DNA of 64,000 nucleotides from Taenia hydatigena (lineage: Eukaryota; Platyhelminthes; Cestoda; Cyclophyllidea; Taeniidae). Shown piece after piece: positions 40,101-51,973 of the stretch (its first letter is position 1; the number at the start of each line of letters is the position of its first letter). Position numbers and translations under genes: made by a program. Below the pieces are notes generated by a model. That model was not told the origin of the DNA and made no database searches. It saw only the letters and a program-made list of their open reading frames with translations. The stretch is taken from the NCBI GenBank assembly GCA_036345935.2, contig JADWOT020000006.1, positions 5,769,543 to 5,833,542 of the forward strand, written 5' to 3'.

Positions 40101-41933
40101 TCTTCAAATTTCTCCCATAAAATGATTTTACTTTGCCAAGACATTCGTTTTATTAAAGAACAGAAGTTGTGCTGTCTTTAGAAAAGTAATCTTCTCAAGG
40201 TAAAGTTTGACATATAGATAAAATTTCTTGTCATTTCGCTAGAATGACTCGAACCTAATGGCAGAATTGCTTTAAACCTTCCCTCTAGAATTGAATTGTT
40301 CCCACTGCTTCGTTTACCTCTTAGACATGCATGACAAATAATTTTTTTGGAGATAATGTCTTAGTACATCAGTTAAGAGTCATTAATCAGAGGGGAATGG
40401 AAATTTGGCATTCCTTTTGCAGGGCTTACACGAACTTTTCCCACCCCAGACTCAGGCAAATGCCACTTTTGCGGCAGCATTCCACTTCACAGGACAAGTG
40501 CTCTGATAGGTTGAGAAGACTCGCAGCCTGGGGGATATTTGGCGCATACCAAAAGGAGAGGAAAAAAGATCTATTTTGTGGGCAAAAGAAATAATTCTCA
40601 GTTGAATAATTAACTTTGTTTCTTTGCAATAAATTTTGGCGAAAGCAACGCCAAATTCCCCCCTATTTTGAAGGACATAAATAAGGCGGAATCTTTCCTC
40701 TCCCTCTTCTGAGCAGCTACTTTCTCGGGGGTACAGGTTTGCGAGAGAAGGCACAAAATCTGGTCCTAAAGTGGGTTAAGCAGAAGATTTGGTAGAGGGA
40801 ATAGTGTACCATGCATTGCCTGAGCATCAAGCATGGAGGTCGTAGTAAATCATCACTCGACTTGGAGACATCACGTTGTTTTGATGTTCACCAACGTTAA
40901 AGGAATTCATAAAATGCTTTGTCTTTTTACAGAATCGGAAGCTACTTGACTTTCCCGTTGAGAGACCAGTTTAACATAAAATGTGCTATTCATTCAGTCA
41001 TTCAGTCATCTGCCCATTTAGTCAAACATACGTAAGCACTCCAGACACAAACCGTGTTGTATTCCGCCGCTCCAAAGTCAACCTTCTCCATGTTTTATGG
41101 CATGGGCCCTATTTCATGCAGTAAACTCCATCTTAAAGAGAATTACAATCTCTTTTTATTACTAGCAGTAGAAATAGGTGCAACTCGATTATTCTTCGCC
41201 CTACCACATGTTGACAATTGACCATCAAGCAGGGCTCGAAGCTCTTCTACTTGTACGGAAAGGATTCATTCCCAAAGCCATTTGCCAATATGACGCATGG
41301 CTTCAACCGGATGTTGGGCATTCATATTGCTTCGATGGACAGCAATGCATGGACATGTTAACATACTCAAATGTGTGCCTTGTTAAGGAGAGGTCAAGGT
41401 CATGCGATTGGGGTGCTGCTAAGTGGGAAGCCGCGTTAGCATTCATAAAAATGTACCTTAAAGCCGCGGTTCACCCACTTTTGTTGAGCTTCTTTTCAGT
41501 CCTTTAAATGCCTTCTGTAGGGCATTTCTGCTCACCTTAATACATACAGTTCTTGATGTAGAGAGGTGTGTGTCTTTTGTCTGGAAAGATATACTTAGGC
41601 ACTTGTCCTCAGCAGACACACACTTAGTGATTTAGCAGTAAGCATGCAATATTCAAAAATAGATTTTCTCCAAAACACATCGCTAGGAAACCCTAATGGC
41701 GCGTGCAAGTAGACATAAGAGGGTGAATTAACTATAAATATGCACATATGTATATATATGTGAATTAAAATAAGGACTACTTTTTGTATTCAACAAGAGA
41801 AAGAGGCAATAAGTCTTTAAGAAAAGAAATAAAGGCCGAAACGTGCCTCCAATTGCACCCTCTTTATAATGCCACCAGTTGTCCCATGTTGAGTCCCAGG
41901 CGCCCTCTTGCCAAAGGCAATCCACAGATATAA
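27942..41933 (-). CDS. Carbonic anhydrase-related protein (CA10/CA11-like), multi-exon, 5' end not found
   Basis: A minus-strand gene assembled from exons at 41859-41933, 36971-37128, 32945-33133, a tentative one near 32453-32629, 30316-30470 and 27942-28121. Translated in order, they follow the alpha-carbonic anhydrase fold: WWHYKEG, then GPSHWG, QSPINI, YRLHGG, GSEHQIDGKTF, EFITYQGS, ETVTWILLNAP, and a C-terminal YHQP that matches the family's QPLN region. The spacing and the GSEH...F.GE and EFITY.GS wording are closest to the vertebrate CA10/CA11 group. The FHFHW zinc motif of active enzymes reads GVIKF, the third His position reads Glu, and the TTPP active-site turn reads GFPA, so catalysis by the known mechanism is not expected. 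CA10/11-type proteins are known as secreted, non-enzymatic proteins; secretion here is inferred because no signal peptide exon was located. Two internal junctions agree in phase; the junctions around the tentative exon do not, so that part may be misplaced or missing. Confidence 0.8.
28122..30315 (-). other. CARP last intron (2.2 kb)
   Basis: Begins GTGAGT after GAGCAA and ends GCTGGCCCAG on the minus strand. A 67-codon frame on the opposite strand at 28563-28766 is unrecognised. Confidence 0.65.
30316..30470 (-). CDS. CARP exon with EFITYQGS and VTWILLNAP
   Basis: 155 bp between acceptor TTTCTTAAAAG and donor GAGCAA|GTGAGT. It encodes about 51 residues including LLPNTHEFITYQGS, ACHETVTWILLNAP and VTVTEEQ. 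This corresponds to the CA segment YPETSSFITYDGS...ETASWIIMNKPVYITRMQ. The active-site TTPP of catalytic enzymes reads GFPA. The exon starts two bases into a codon and ends in phase 0, which fits the last exon. Confidence 0.87.
32453..32629 (-). CDS. Tentative CARP exon (strand before and after the SDP loop)
   Basis: The minus-strand open frame after acceptor CGCTTTTTAG reads SEYPSDTA, SISAFTLLL, EASDPPLLSQ and NKTLTKAF. This resembles the CA10 segment HELYTNVTEA, VVVSIF, SDSSNPFLNR and RDTITRI in order and spacing, and it lies where that exon should be. Against it, every GT available as a 3' donor falls in phase 2, whereas the next exon needs phase 1, and its 5' phase does not fit the upstream exon when that ends at GAG|GTAGAA. 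It may be a real exon with an undetected small neighbour, a decayed copy, or a chance match. Confidence 0.42.
32945..33133 (-). CDS. CARP exon covering the former zinc site
   Basis: 189 bp, 63 codons, phase 0 at both ends as drawn. The acceptor is a pyrimidine-rich run ending CCACTTTAG; the donor is GAGAG|GTAGAA. The exon encodes LTFGVVNAGQDV, DGPLSYRYRLHGG, IKFGS and GSEHQIDGKTFPGE. Aligned by YRL and GSEH, the two histidines of FHFHW are replaced by Val and Lys. The frame stays open past the donor (EPLFSSG), and a later donor near 32925 would supply a Glu at the third zinc-ligand position. The exact 3' end is therefore uncertain. Confidence 0.85.
33134..36970 (-). other. CARP intron (3.8 kb)
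   Basis: Begins GTGCGT and ends CCACTTTAG on the minus strand. No repeat or internal gene recognised. Confidence 0.7.
36971..37128 (-). CDS. CARP exon with GPSHWG...QSPINI
   Basis: 158 bp, bounded by acceptor TGTGTTTTACAG and donor AAAG|GTGCGT. It encodes about 52 residues with GPSHWG at the start, then IWSACAKG, QSPINI and IFDHTLKPLFI. This is the W..C..G..QSPI.I block shared by all alpha carbonic anhydrases and is the clearest family signature in the gene. It ends in phase 0, matching the next exon. Confidence 0.88.
37129..41858 (-). other. CARP intron (4.7 kb) containing R1 copy E
   Basis: Begins GTGCAA and ends TTTTACAG on the minus strand. It contains R1 copy E at 37440-38310 and otherwise nothing recognised; frames at 39.6 and 40.4-40.75 kb are unassigned. 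Confidence 0.65.
37440..38310 (+). repeat. R1 repeat copy E, inside a CARP intron
   Basis: A first module (~37470-37640: GGTGCTCCGCCGTCAGGCGG, a GCAG repeat, CAGGGAGGTCCCGGGGCGCT), an internal part with CAGTCCCATGATCTGCAG (~37750) and CTCCAGATCCAGTGATATTG (~38038), then a second module (~38165-38300: GGCAATGCGTATTCTGTCAT, GAAGTCTCTTGACGC). The spacing is about 670 bp. It lies between two CARP exons and opposes that gene's direction. Confidence 0.6.
41859..41933 (-). CDS. CARP exon with the W-W-x-Y-K-E start of the CA domain
   Basis: The exon follows a good acceptor (pyrimidine-rich run ending TTACTTCCAG) and ends at GAG G before GTGCAA. It encodes about 24 residues including WDNWWHYKEG, the conserved N-terminal edge of alpha carbonic anhydrases. 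It begins two bases into a codon, so an upstream phase-1 exon, probably holding the signal peptide, is expected. Its end phase (1) fits the two-base start of the next exon, giving WWHYKEGPSHWG across the junction. The open frame continues upstream without a stop to a Met at 42033 (SLFLSDL, then IHLFCLLPVIS), so a longer unspliced first exon is a weaker alternative. Confidence 0.75.
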
Positions 41934-44900
41934 CTGGAAGTAAACAAAAAAGGTGTATACACCGAGTCCTATCCAAGTCAGAGAGAAATAGTGAGATTTG
42001 CCTTCTTTTGCAATTGCAATGCAGGTTTGGCAAAATTACCCAAAACAGTGAAAAAGTTCCTGTGGGACGGTTAAAAGTAGGGATGACTGTTGTGTTCTTG
42101 CCACCATAGCAAAGAAGTTTGGGATCTAAATTTCATGCAGACTAAGGCGAAGAAGGTGGGGATCACATCGTTAATTCTGTGGACCAGAAGTATATCCTTA
42201 GCCATTAGTTTTGCAGGCAGAGCAGTTGGATTGTGCTATTTGTGTATTTCCCATTGCTATGGATGCTGAGAATGATGCTGGTTTTTATCCCTAGCGTGAG
42301 TTTACAAAGCTCTCAAAACAAAATGCTTAAATGAGTGATATAGAGGAATAAATAAAAGCTGTTTGGCCTGATAAGAGCTACCAGAAAAAGTGGTGTTTGT
42401 GCACCAACGTGAGATAGCTTAAAAGTCGGCGACAGCACACAGACCCGAGTGTTTTATTCTGCTATACTGATGCAAAAAGATGATTTACAGGTTGCTTTAA
42501 CGCCAAGCACTGGCTCGATTTCCGCCTGTCTAAGGTGGTTTAGTGGAGCGAAAGACGCCGGTACAACCCATATATATGTGTACATCTAGGAAATGAAATC
42601 CACATAACATCTTGCAACAGGCATCTAAAATCACCCCAAAATTTGCCCAAATTATGCAAATTGGGAATTCATCTGGACCGTTTCGTTTAATGGCACCTTC
42701 CCGTGCTCTGGTTGGGTTTTAATAGAGGCTTCTTAATCATTTCACTTCCGATTAACTGGAGAGCTATGACATGGTGTGCACCCTTTGAGGCTTGCTAACT
42801 CCCTTATTTTTTGGTATCAATACTGTTAGACTCTAGCCTGGTCCGGTTTAAAAGCCCCAAGTCTTGCCCATTCAGCTGCATAAACAGCCGAATGCTTATT
42901 TGGGAAAAGTGGATTTATTTTAGTATGCCTCAAGAGTCTTTGCGCCACTCGAGGAAATCAAATTTCCTTATCTGCCGAAATTAGAAGGCAACAGCAATCA
43001 CCCATCCGATTTTGCCTCAAAACGCCAAGTCTTCATTATGCCCTACCTTACACAGTGTGAATTGCCTTTAGCCACTTTTCCACCCACTTCTTATCCTTTC
43101 TAGCACAGTGGAAAAAAGTCTATTTGGGTGGAATATCGACATCAAGGTCGCTTTGCAAGACTTTCAACGTTTGGCCTGTTTTTTTTCCTCTAGTAGCGTT
43201 GTGAAAGCATGTTTCTCTACCCTACTTTAAGTGTTCGCAACCGTTTGTTTGAAGTTGATTTGGTTTAAGAATAAAAGAAGGGAGGACTCGTTAAAGCGTA
43301 GGCGAAGCTTCATCACATCTAAAGCGCTTTTTCGACATCTAGAAATAGCGCCAATTGTACTTGCTTTTATCACTGGAAATGGATTTTCCGCTGATAAAGA
43401 AATAGAACTTATATTTGTTTTTCCTTTAAGGTTTGGAGTTAACTTAACAGGCGACTCTGTTTAATTATTTCAGTCAAAGTTTTATCGTAAGCACCTCCTG
43501 ACAACCAAAAGAAGTCCGGTTTGTGTGTGTGTGTGAGACAATTCGTCCACACTGCAACACCTTCAGTGTAAGAATAGTAGGGAAATGGGGCGAATTAAGA
43601 CAATTGTGTTCTTTCTCTCTCGTAAGCATTCATCAAGTGCCACGGGGTGGAGAGGAATAGTTGGTTTGACAAACGATGAGACATTTATCTGAATAGGAAA
43701 TCGTGTTAAATGACCGTGCACTTGGCCCATTTAAAATGCTCTACAACTAACCCCTTTTGCCTCCTTTCTTAAAGGAATGGAAGAGGAAGTTGAATAAATT
43801 GTAAACGCCCATTTCTGAGTTAACTGGCTCAGAATTAATTTCTCCCGATAAGGCGGGTGATAGGTTGACTTTTGAGTGAAGTAACGAATCAACTGCTCTT
43901 TCATAAGGCATAGTATTCACCGACAACCTGTGTGCAATGCCACATCAGAGCTTCAATACCGAGGGCCAAAGATGTGACGACACACTGTTTGTCGTGGTAA
44001 AAATAGATCAAGTTGTCAAGTATGCATTTGGGCTCCACGCCACCATTTGTGATGTCGATGATGACAACTGACGTAGACCTGATGCGATCTCGTCTTGACG
44101 CTATTTTCAGTAACTTGGAATCGGAAAGTCTACCTCAAGCAATCTCGCCTTCAAAAGGTGGTAGTATTTCGTGGCAAAAATAAAACTGGACATCCAGACA
44201 AGGGCCAAGTGCATTGAGAGCATATCGGCTCGAGGTGTTTACCTCGAAGCAAAGCGGGAGAGGATACAATTTTGCAACACTGTTTGGAGACAATCTAAGC
44301 TCCACTATTCATAAATTTTGCAGTCCATGAAGTATTTGTTGTGTAGGGCTGACTTGTCCCTGTTTGCCACTTCACACCATTTGAACAATACCACTTAATT
44401 TTGTCTTAGGCCTTTAGAAAACGGTTTTTTGATTTGTAAATTAATTTTAATGTCGGGAGGGGATTCAAGAGTGCTGATGGGGTGGTATTTGATGCAGACT
44501 ATAGCCATTTACTTGGAATTACTATCCCTGATTCTCGAGTCCTCAAATCAAGCGCAATCAGAAAAGGTCATTGCATCTTGGGAGAACACTTTTGCACAGC
44601 AATCGTCCAATCAATTTTGGCCACAATAGAATGCTTCTAAAGGACAGTTAAATGATGTGTCTAAACGTTAAATTTGATGCATCAAAATCAAGTTGACTTG
44701 AAGAAGGAAGTCGCAAAAATGCAGCCAAATTGTTGCTCTCGTGGTTTAGCATCCACTTCAGGTTGCTACTGATTAAGCAGAGAACCGTCCACCCTCGTTC
44801 TTTTGTGTTCCGTTGAAGATGAACGAGTGAGTAAATCACCGTCTACACTTTTTTGTGCTTTAATGTTTTATCCAGACCGCCAAATTCCACTTTTGCATTA

Positions 44901-47900
44901 TGTGCTAGGGAATAGCGTCAAAGTTATTGAAAGGGGATGATAAATTGACTTCATAAAACAGAGGGAAGAAATTTACCCAATAAACTCTACAATAACTCAT
45001 TGGAGTACCACTAAAAAGAGGTGGATTTGAGTTGTAAATGTGCTTGGGCAGGTTAACTCATTTTTCGTGCTTTTATGTGGGATGTAATTTGGATAGCCCT
45101 ACAGGGTGGCATCTCTTACCCCGGTGACAAGGCGATGTGCCCGCAAAATTTGTGAGAAGGTGAGACACCATTTGCTTGAAGGCACTAAAGGTCCTCATGA
45201 AAGCAAATTTTATGTCTTTAAAGTAATTAAAGCGGGAAAAATAGTTGCCTGTTTATCCTGGTAATTAGTGTGCCACATTAGTCGGAGCTCTGACCAGGTG
45301 CTCCTAAGGTTCCGCATCGTAGACTTCAAAGCACAGATCCCATCCGGAGTCCGCATGTTTCCCACACTTGAGTATGGTCGCCACTTCGGTGGGGAAAGGA
45401 AAATCTCGGGCTACAAACCACCGGGAAATAAAAAACATTTGCCTACACTACAGACTATGTTGCCTCCTTGTCTGCTAGAGGCACAAATTGCCTCGTTTCT
45501 AGCTCCTAAATTTGTTTTTTGTTATCTCATTGAGGTCATGATATATAAGGGGAGGCTGACATCAAAGTGAACACAAGCTTCCTCACGTGAGATCCAACGT
45601 TCCTGCTCACACTTCAACAACTTCACCACCTCCATCTAACTCGTTCGCATTTCCCATACAGCCTAACACCGAGCGAATAATCCCGGCGTCTGATCCAAAT
45701 GTCGACTTCGTTAAGGAGATATTTTTAGCAGTGAACAAGAATAGAGAGGAGTGTTTAGGTTTCTAGTTTTGTATTGAACTACTGAGCCAACCAGGCTGAG
45801 TGGAATCTAGCCTTGACGGATAGGCTCCGGCCAGGTGAAGCAAATTTTAGCGCATCTTAGGCATCCTTAATGATACGAGGCGTTTACTTTGTACCTAAAA
45901 TTACGTTGGTAATGGTCACTGGAAAAAAATGACTTGGAATTGTTTCCTGAAAAGGGAGAATTTAATTTCATTGTCTCCAAGTAATCAGTCTAACCATTTC
46001 CCCAACTTCCGGAAGCATGCTTTCAACCAGTCATTTTTTAACAATAGGAGAGTATCATTTGCACAGTTAAGCATGCATAAGGACATGTCTAGCATTTGAA
46101 AGAGAGTTTAATGTCCACCTTTTCGTTGTCGTGGATGTGAAGTGGGGAGAATGTACACTGGCCTCCAAAACCGCCGGTACCTCGAAGCCACTACCCAAAT
46201 TGACCCCCATAGAGAGCCCGACAACAAGCGATCAGCTAATTTTTCTCAAGATTTATAACCCTCGCCAATTGAGGGCAATTACAAAAAAGGAAGGTGACCA
46301 AAGGCAAGAGCACCACCCAACGTTGCTGTGTTTGGGCAGGCGAAGGCAAATGATAACTTCGTAATGTCCACTCGGCATAAAACACTCGACTTCGCAGTTA
46401 CTCACATGGGAGGTTGGGGTGATTTATGAGGTTCAACTCATCTCTTAGAAAATAAAAGAAGGATAAACGTCTTTTTTCTGCGAGGATGCACCTCAAAAAA
46501 CCAGAGTTGGGGGCGTACACGGGAGAGAACTTGGCGAATCTTAAGGGGCAAGTCTAGAATAGGCAAAATTCCAAAAATTGCTCTCTCCCGTTTCCCCTAC
46601 TGAGAGTGCATTTTAAATAATTTGTTTGGGAGTTAAACACGCTCTTAATGGACGCTTTTGGTAGCAATTTATCAGTTTTATTTATTGCAGATTTGAAGAA
46701 AGAGACAAACCTAATCCACTAGGTGGTCGCTAGAACCAATCACAGCTTTGGCTACATGGAAAACACATTTCATGCCATGTAATTCAAAGTTTCTTCGTCT
46801 TGTGGCAGTAAATGTTCAAATAGGGCACGGAATTAAAACCTCTATTGCTTGCACCATGCGAGAAACAACAAGATTAATGATGTGGCCTTACAGTTGGTTC
46901 AATGAATACTACAAATTTTAACAAATAAGGTGTTAGCAGTGAACTTTTTTGAATCCACTCCTCTGAAATACCAAAAACATTCATGTAAGATGGGGAAATG
47001 TATTCGTGCGACTTTAAGGAATGGTAAAAAGAGAGCAGAAAGGTTACCTTGGCTACTTAACTCCTTTCCCCCCACCCTACTATGACAATAGCAAGCCTCT
47101 TCAAACTAGATGTGGTTGTATTGCCCTGTGATTTTCCAACCACCCGTTTCGCACTCATTCATATGATTGTCTACTATCAAAGAAAGACGATGATTACGCC
47201 AGTTACGTGTCAAAAAAACGGAAAATGAAGAATCTCTACGAGCTGTAGTGTCGTCTTGGAGGAACAGAACCTCCCGACTGATCATTCGCACCCGTTTCGG
47301 AAGAATTGTTCTTCCTCAACTGGTATCGAGTCGCAATCTCCTCGTCTTCTGCTCCACTCACAGTCCACAGCACGCACTGAGGGTGGTCGATTGGAGACAG
47401 TGCTAATTCTATATGACATCAGAATTTGAAGGTCATTCCCCATCACAAATCTGAGAGTAGAAGCGCAATATAGGCGTCTTTTTATAGCATTAAAACGATG
47501 AATAACAGCAAACTCAGAGCCTCCAAAGCCCATTTTTACATCCGTTTGGTCAGGAGCTCTCAGACTTCCTATCGCCTACACCTAGTGTTGCTAAAGTCCT
47601 TGCGTAACTTACTACGAACCAAAATAGTCCCGATACATCGGATTCTAAGTGGTAATTCATCGCCACAATCACTGCATACCTCGCATTCACCAAACGCTGT
47701 ACGAGGTTGGCGTAGTGTGAATCAAGCTGAAACTCACAGACCAGACAGGGTTGAATCATTCTCATCAAGATTATCCCAAATTGTGTAAAAAGGTGTCCAA
47801 AATAGCAAGAAACTACTACAGTTCGCGAATTTGCCTCTCCTTTGTACTGCATGCCCGCATACATCTTCCAAGACCCCCACAAAAAACAATAAATCACGGC

Positions 47901-49084
47901 GGTCAACTCTGTTGGAAATCACATGGGCTTTTTTGATAGCCCAATGTCTCTCCCCGCGTTAGGCCCGCACATGCCGTGGGTGCACCAGCGAGACACTTCA
48001 AAGGGGCAAGGTGGTCGCGACATCGCCTCGCCCCCATCGGCGCCTCTTTACCGCCCCCCAAAGTAAACATGGCGAAATCGTATGGGGCGCAAATTCGCAT
48101 GCAGCAGAAGTCATTGGGCGTGAGTATTGTAAACTCGACAGCTCTCTAAGGCCATTACTACAACAGTGCCTAATTTACGACAAAGTGGCACTTTTTATTG
48201 TCAAAAGGCGCTAATTATCTTTACCGGTGATTGCCTCCTAACTATAAAACTGGCAAATGATTGCCAAACCTGTCGGTTTGTATTTTTCTTTGCCTTACTC
48301 CGCGATGGGAATAATAAATATAAAGATAACAGAATTCGCTACAACCTTCATCCGCTTTTGAGAGGAAAGAGGGAACATTTTCCCAAGGGATAAGGACTGT
48401 GAGAAGTGCTGATTAAATATGAATTTTTGTGCCTGTATTCAGGAGCGGCGTTCTAGAGGACGAATCGCCGTTTGCTGAATAATTTCGGATTCTGTTTTGC
48501 GGGCAGACAATTCACCGCTGATTGAGTGTCGAATGCATCCAGATTCCATACATCTCAATGGTTTTCTTACTTCTTTGTCTTCCATTGCGCATTCGTTTAT
48601 TATTCTTGTCATTAAAGCACTTAGCTGAGGTGGATGTTTGGAAGAATGTCTAAGTATGATTTAATAATTCACACCAGGTCGTAAACAATCAACAGTGTCT
48701 GTGCAGGCAATTTGTCCAAAAGGGATTGCTTACTCGATGAAATCCAGCAGTAACCGTGCCCTATTTACTGTTTTACATTTGTAACACCTATAGTTAGTCA
48801 TTTAAAGGTGCAAATGCTCAGTAAACTTAAAGCCGCCCAGGAATTAAACAAACAGAGCGTTTAATGGCTGCTACTTGATTCAGGGCGTTACTGGCGAGTT
48901 CAAAGGTCACTACACTATTTCCCGAAGAACGTATAAAATGAAAGCATGCGCATTTTTGGTTCAGGAGAGTGTGAGCTAAGCAGTGCAGTGTTTGCCACCA
49001 GATCTCGTCGTTTCTATTCACTTAACGACAGCACTTTGCCTTACCAAGGCATCGAATCGGACTCTACGGAGTAATTGCATAAAT
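41934..49084. other. Head-to-head intergenic region, no gene supported
   Basis: Lies between the first CARP exon seen (minus strand) and ANKLE2 (plus strand). It should include the CARP promoter and signal-peptide exon, neither of which I found. Overlapping frames of 60-118 codons cluster at 47.1-48.1 kb on the minus strand, but none is recognisable. Confidence 0.55.
43521..43537 (+). repeat. Short GT microsatellite
   Basis: About seven GT units (TTGTGTGTGTGTGTGAG). Minor. Confidence 0.7.
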
Positions 49085-49340
49085 GTGCTTTGTAGGCCAG
49101 AGGCGAAAGGACAGTTTTAACCTGGTCGTATTACAGCATGGTTGTACTCTAGGGGCCCACACATCCTCGTACTAGAATCTCAGACACAATTACTCTATAT
49201 CAGCCCTCAGCATAGGATAAAGATGTCTGGAAGAATCCAGCCTTCTAATAGTAAGGGCGGAAGAAAAGAGGAGGAGGAAAGGGAAGAACCATCTACAGAA
49301 TCAACATCTATGACCTACAGGCCCCAGTTAATCTTTTGCG
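49085..49340 (+). repeat. R3 segment 1, paired with 63478-63715
   Basis: Starts TTTGTAGGCCAGAGGCGAAA and contains GGATAAAGATGTCTGGAAGA. From the ATG at 49223 the frame reads MSGRIQPSNSKGG then a Glu/Arg/Ser-rich run, stopping near 49345. The partner segment near the right edge has the same order and a related reading (MSKRTQTSTGKG). Neither matches a family I recognise. It may be the 5' end of a mobile element or a duplicated exon. Confidence 0.5.
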
Positions 49341-49499
49341 TGTAAGAAAACCACAAGTAAAGATATTGCGTGTGCAATCTCTTTTAAAGTTGGCGCCTGA
49401 ACTATTTTCCATGCCTGGATTGCAGACGATTTGAGAGTTCACGATCATGGAAGTAAAAAAACTACTTAGATTCAATTGCTATTAAGTCAGTCTAATTTG

Positions 49500-51960
49500 T
49501 CTCCTCCTATAAACAGATATTGCGCCTTGGCCAAAAACTTATATATGATAAATTACTCCCTAATTCATTTAATTTTTATGCACAAACATTTTATTCATTA
49601 TTTTCTTAATGAAAAAGATGAAATTTAATGAACAGTAAGGATGCATATTATGAATTCAGGAGAGATAGTTTGACTAGCTTTCTAGTTCGTGACAGAAAAA
49701 AAAATAAAAATTTCAAAAAACTACAAAATTAAGAGGTAGATTAAAGTGCCGACCTCATATATACGGCCCTACATTCAAAAACATTCAAAAACTTATCCAT
49801 TTTTATAAAGAGAATTCAAAAAGAGTCTCATACTACACCTCTTCAGATAGAAGCAAAACGTTCTTTTTCTTTACTTGGCCATGAAAGGATAATTTAGCCA
49901 TGCACATTAATCCAAAACAAGACAAAACATATCAAGAGGACATTTAATAACATTAAAGTGCTTTGGTTCTACGTGATATATGTATTCTTAAATTGCGCAC
50001 AGCAGCATTTGGATGACTAAATAGCGCGTTGCTTAACAATTCTGCAAGCTTATTTATAATTGAGAACCTGGTAAGGTCAGACTACTAGCATGCTAATTTC
50101 AAGCTTAACAACCTTACCGGCATGGGTAAAAATTACGAGAAACGCACATTAAGAGCCAAACTGTTGCATAGGACACACTTTGTTGTTAATAAGTTGTCGG
50201 GAAAATCGCTTGCTTTCAAAAATGTATTACAAATAGTAAATTTAAATCCAAACAATCTTAAAAACCCTAAAAATCGAAGCAACAAAGAAAGCAAAACATA
50301 CTTAAAAGTATTTGTTTCAAAACTATGTTTAACTATTGAGAGCTTAGGCAGTTAGTCTCACAATTTCAAACTTCAATCTCAAAAAACTCACTTGGTAATT
50401 CATGCCGCAAAAAAATAGTCTATCAACAAAACATAAGAAATTAAAACAAAATTCAAAGCTTTACTTCACAATGTTATTTCTTTATTAGTAGTTGGATACA
50501 TTATCTACTAAAGCTCCATTACGTGTTCGGTTGTTTGCTGAACAATACGGGGGCCAAAAATAGACACAAATTCTTATATTATGCTAGATTTAGAGTCTCT
50601 GTTTCCTAATTTTTTACAAAATTGCTTAAAAAAACTATCAAGCAACTATGCCAATAAATGGCGAAAGTCTCAACAAGAGGCTACACCTCTAAAAAATGTA
50701 ATAGATCAACTAAATCATGGTCCACATAATTTGTAAACATAATTTCAGAAGCATAATTTTATTTCAAATGATAAGATGGAGCAGCAAACATTCTGATTTA
50801 CACTTCTGATAAACGATGAGCTACTAATCAGCAGATTATTTGGAGCATGTCCCATAAATAATGCCAAAAATTCAAAAATCACTTACCGAAAAAGACGTTA
50901 AAATGCCAAAGCTGAAGTTTTGCACAAGATATCCTCATAGTCAGTACAACTCGTTTTTGCATAATTGAAGACACGTTATCCCCATTTACTTTTATAAAGT
51001 GAACAAAGATTTGAGGTCACAAGTAAGCCTGTGATGGTAAAACATAACAAATTTTGAGCAGAAATTTTTTGGGCGTTCAGCATTGTTGTAAAAGTAAAAG
51101 TGTTTTTCATAAAAACGAAACCCAAAGGGTGGTTAAAATGAATGAATTTATTGCGGTTATGCATGTATTTACACGTCCGCGAATTTTACACATATACTCC
51201 AGCCTCTCCGAGTCCTACCTGAAAGTTTATAAAGACAAGGCATTACTATCAAAATTTGCTTCTAGAGTGCATACGAACATAGGGTGCTAGCGTGGCCGAA
51301 AAGCCGGGTGCAAAGGTAAAATCTTTAAATAACTAGGCCTCTGCGTTGTTAGACAATTAGTAATGTTAATTGTTAAAGCACAAAATGATTTAGGCATGTA
51401 CGAAAACGTAACTAAATATGGATTTATGTCAGAACTCTTAAGCTTTAGTCATTTTATGTGTGTCATTCTGCATCTACGCACTGCGATTTTTAACGATTAT
51501 GGCGTTGCTTTTTATGGATAACGATTCGCGTCAAGCGTGCTTCAATATTTTTAGCCTTGTAGTGACGAAGCTTAGAATGTAGGGCCTTCTTTTTAGTCAT
51601 ATTTGACGCAGAACTAAACACATCACTTAGGTAGGATGAAATAATTGCCACAACTTAATTCCTTTGTAGTATTTTAATCACCGCAGGCGTTTTTCACGTC
51701 AACAATCTTTTTAGGTGCTGTTATCCTTATCGTGGTATTGCATACAAAATGCAATTACTTGCCAGATGTCAATTTCTCTTTATGTATTCGCTCTATTAAG
51801 ATGCCTAAATAAAGGCATTTAGAATTTCATTAAACAAGTACCGCTTGTCTGCGCATTTGTTTTGGAAACGTTTGGTATTTGTTCAAACGGTCCCTGATTA
51901 ACTATAATAATTTGAAAGTACAATGACCTTCTACCGAACGATAAACAGTCTGATTGCTTA
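49500..51960. other. AT-rich intergenic stretch upstream of ANKLE2
   Basis: Distinctly richer in A and T than the rest, with runs of A and T and a short near-tandem AAAAACATTC at about 49773-49790. It contains no exon I can support. It may hold the ANKLE2 promoter and any missing 5' exon, but I see no TATA-type or other site I would defend. Confidence 0.6.
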
Positions 51961-51973
51961 TCGGTGTGCATAG

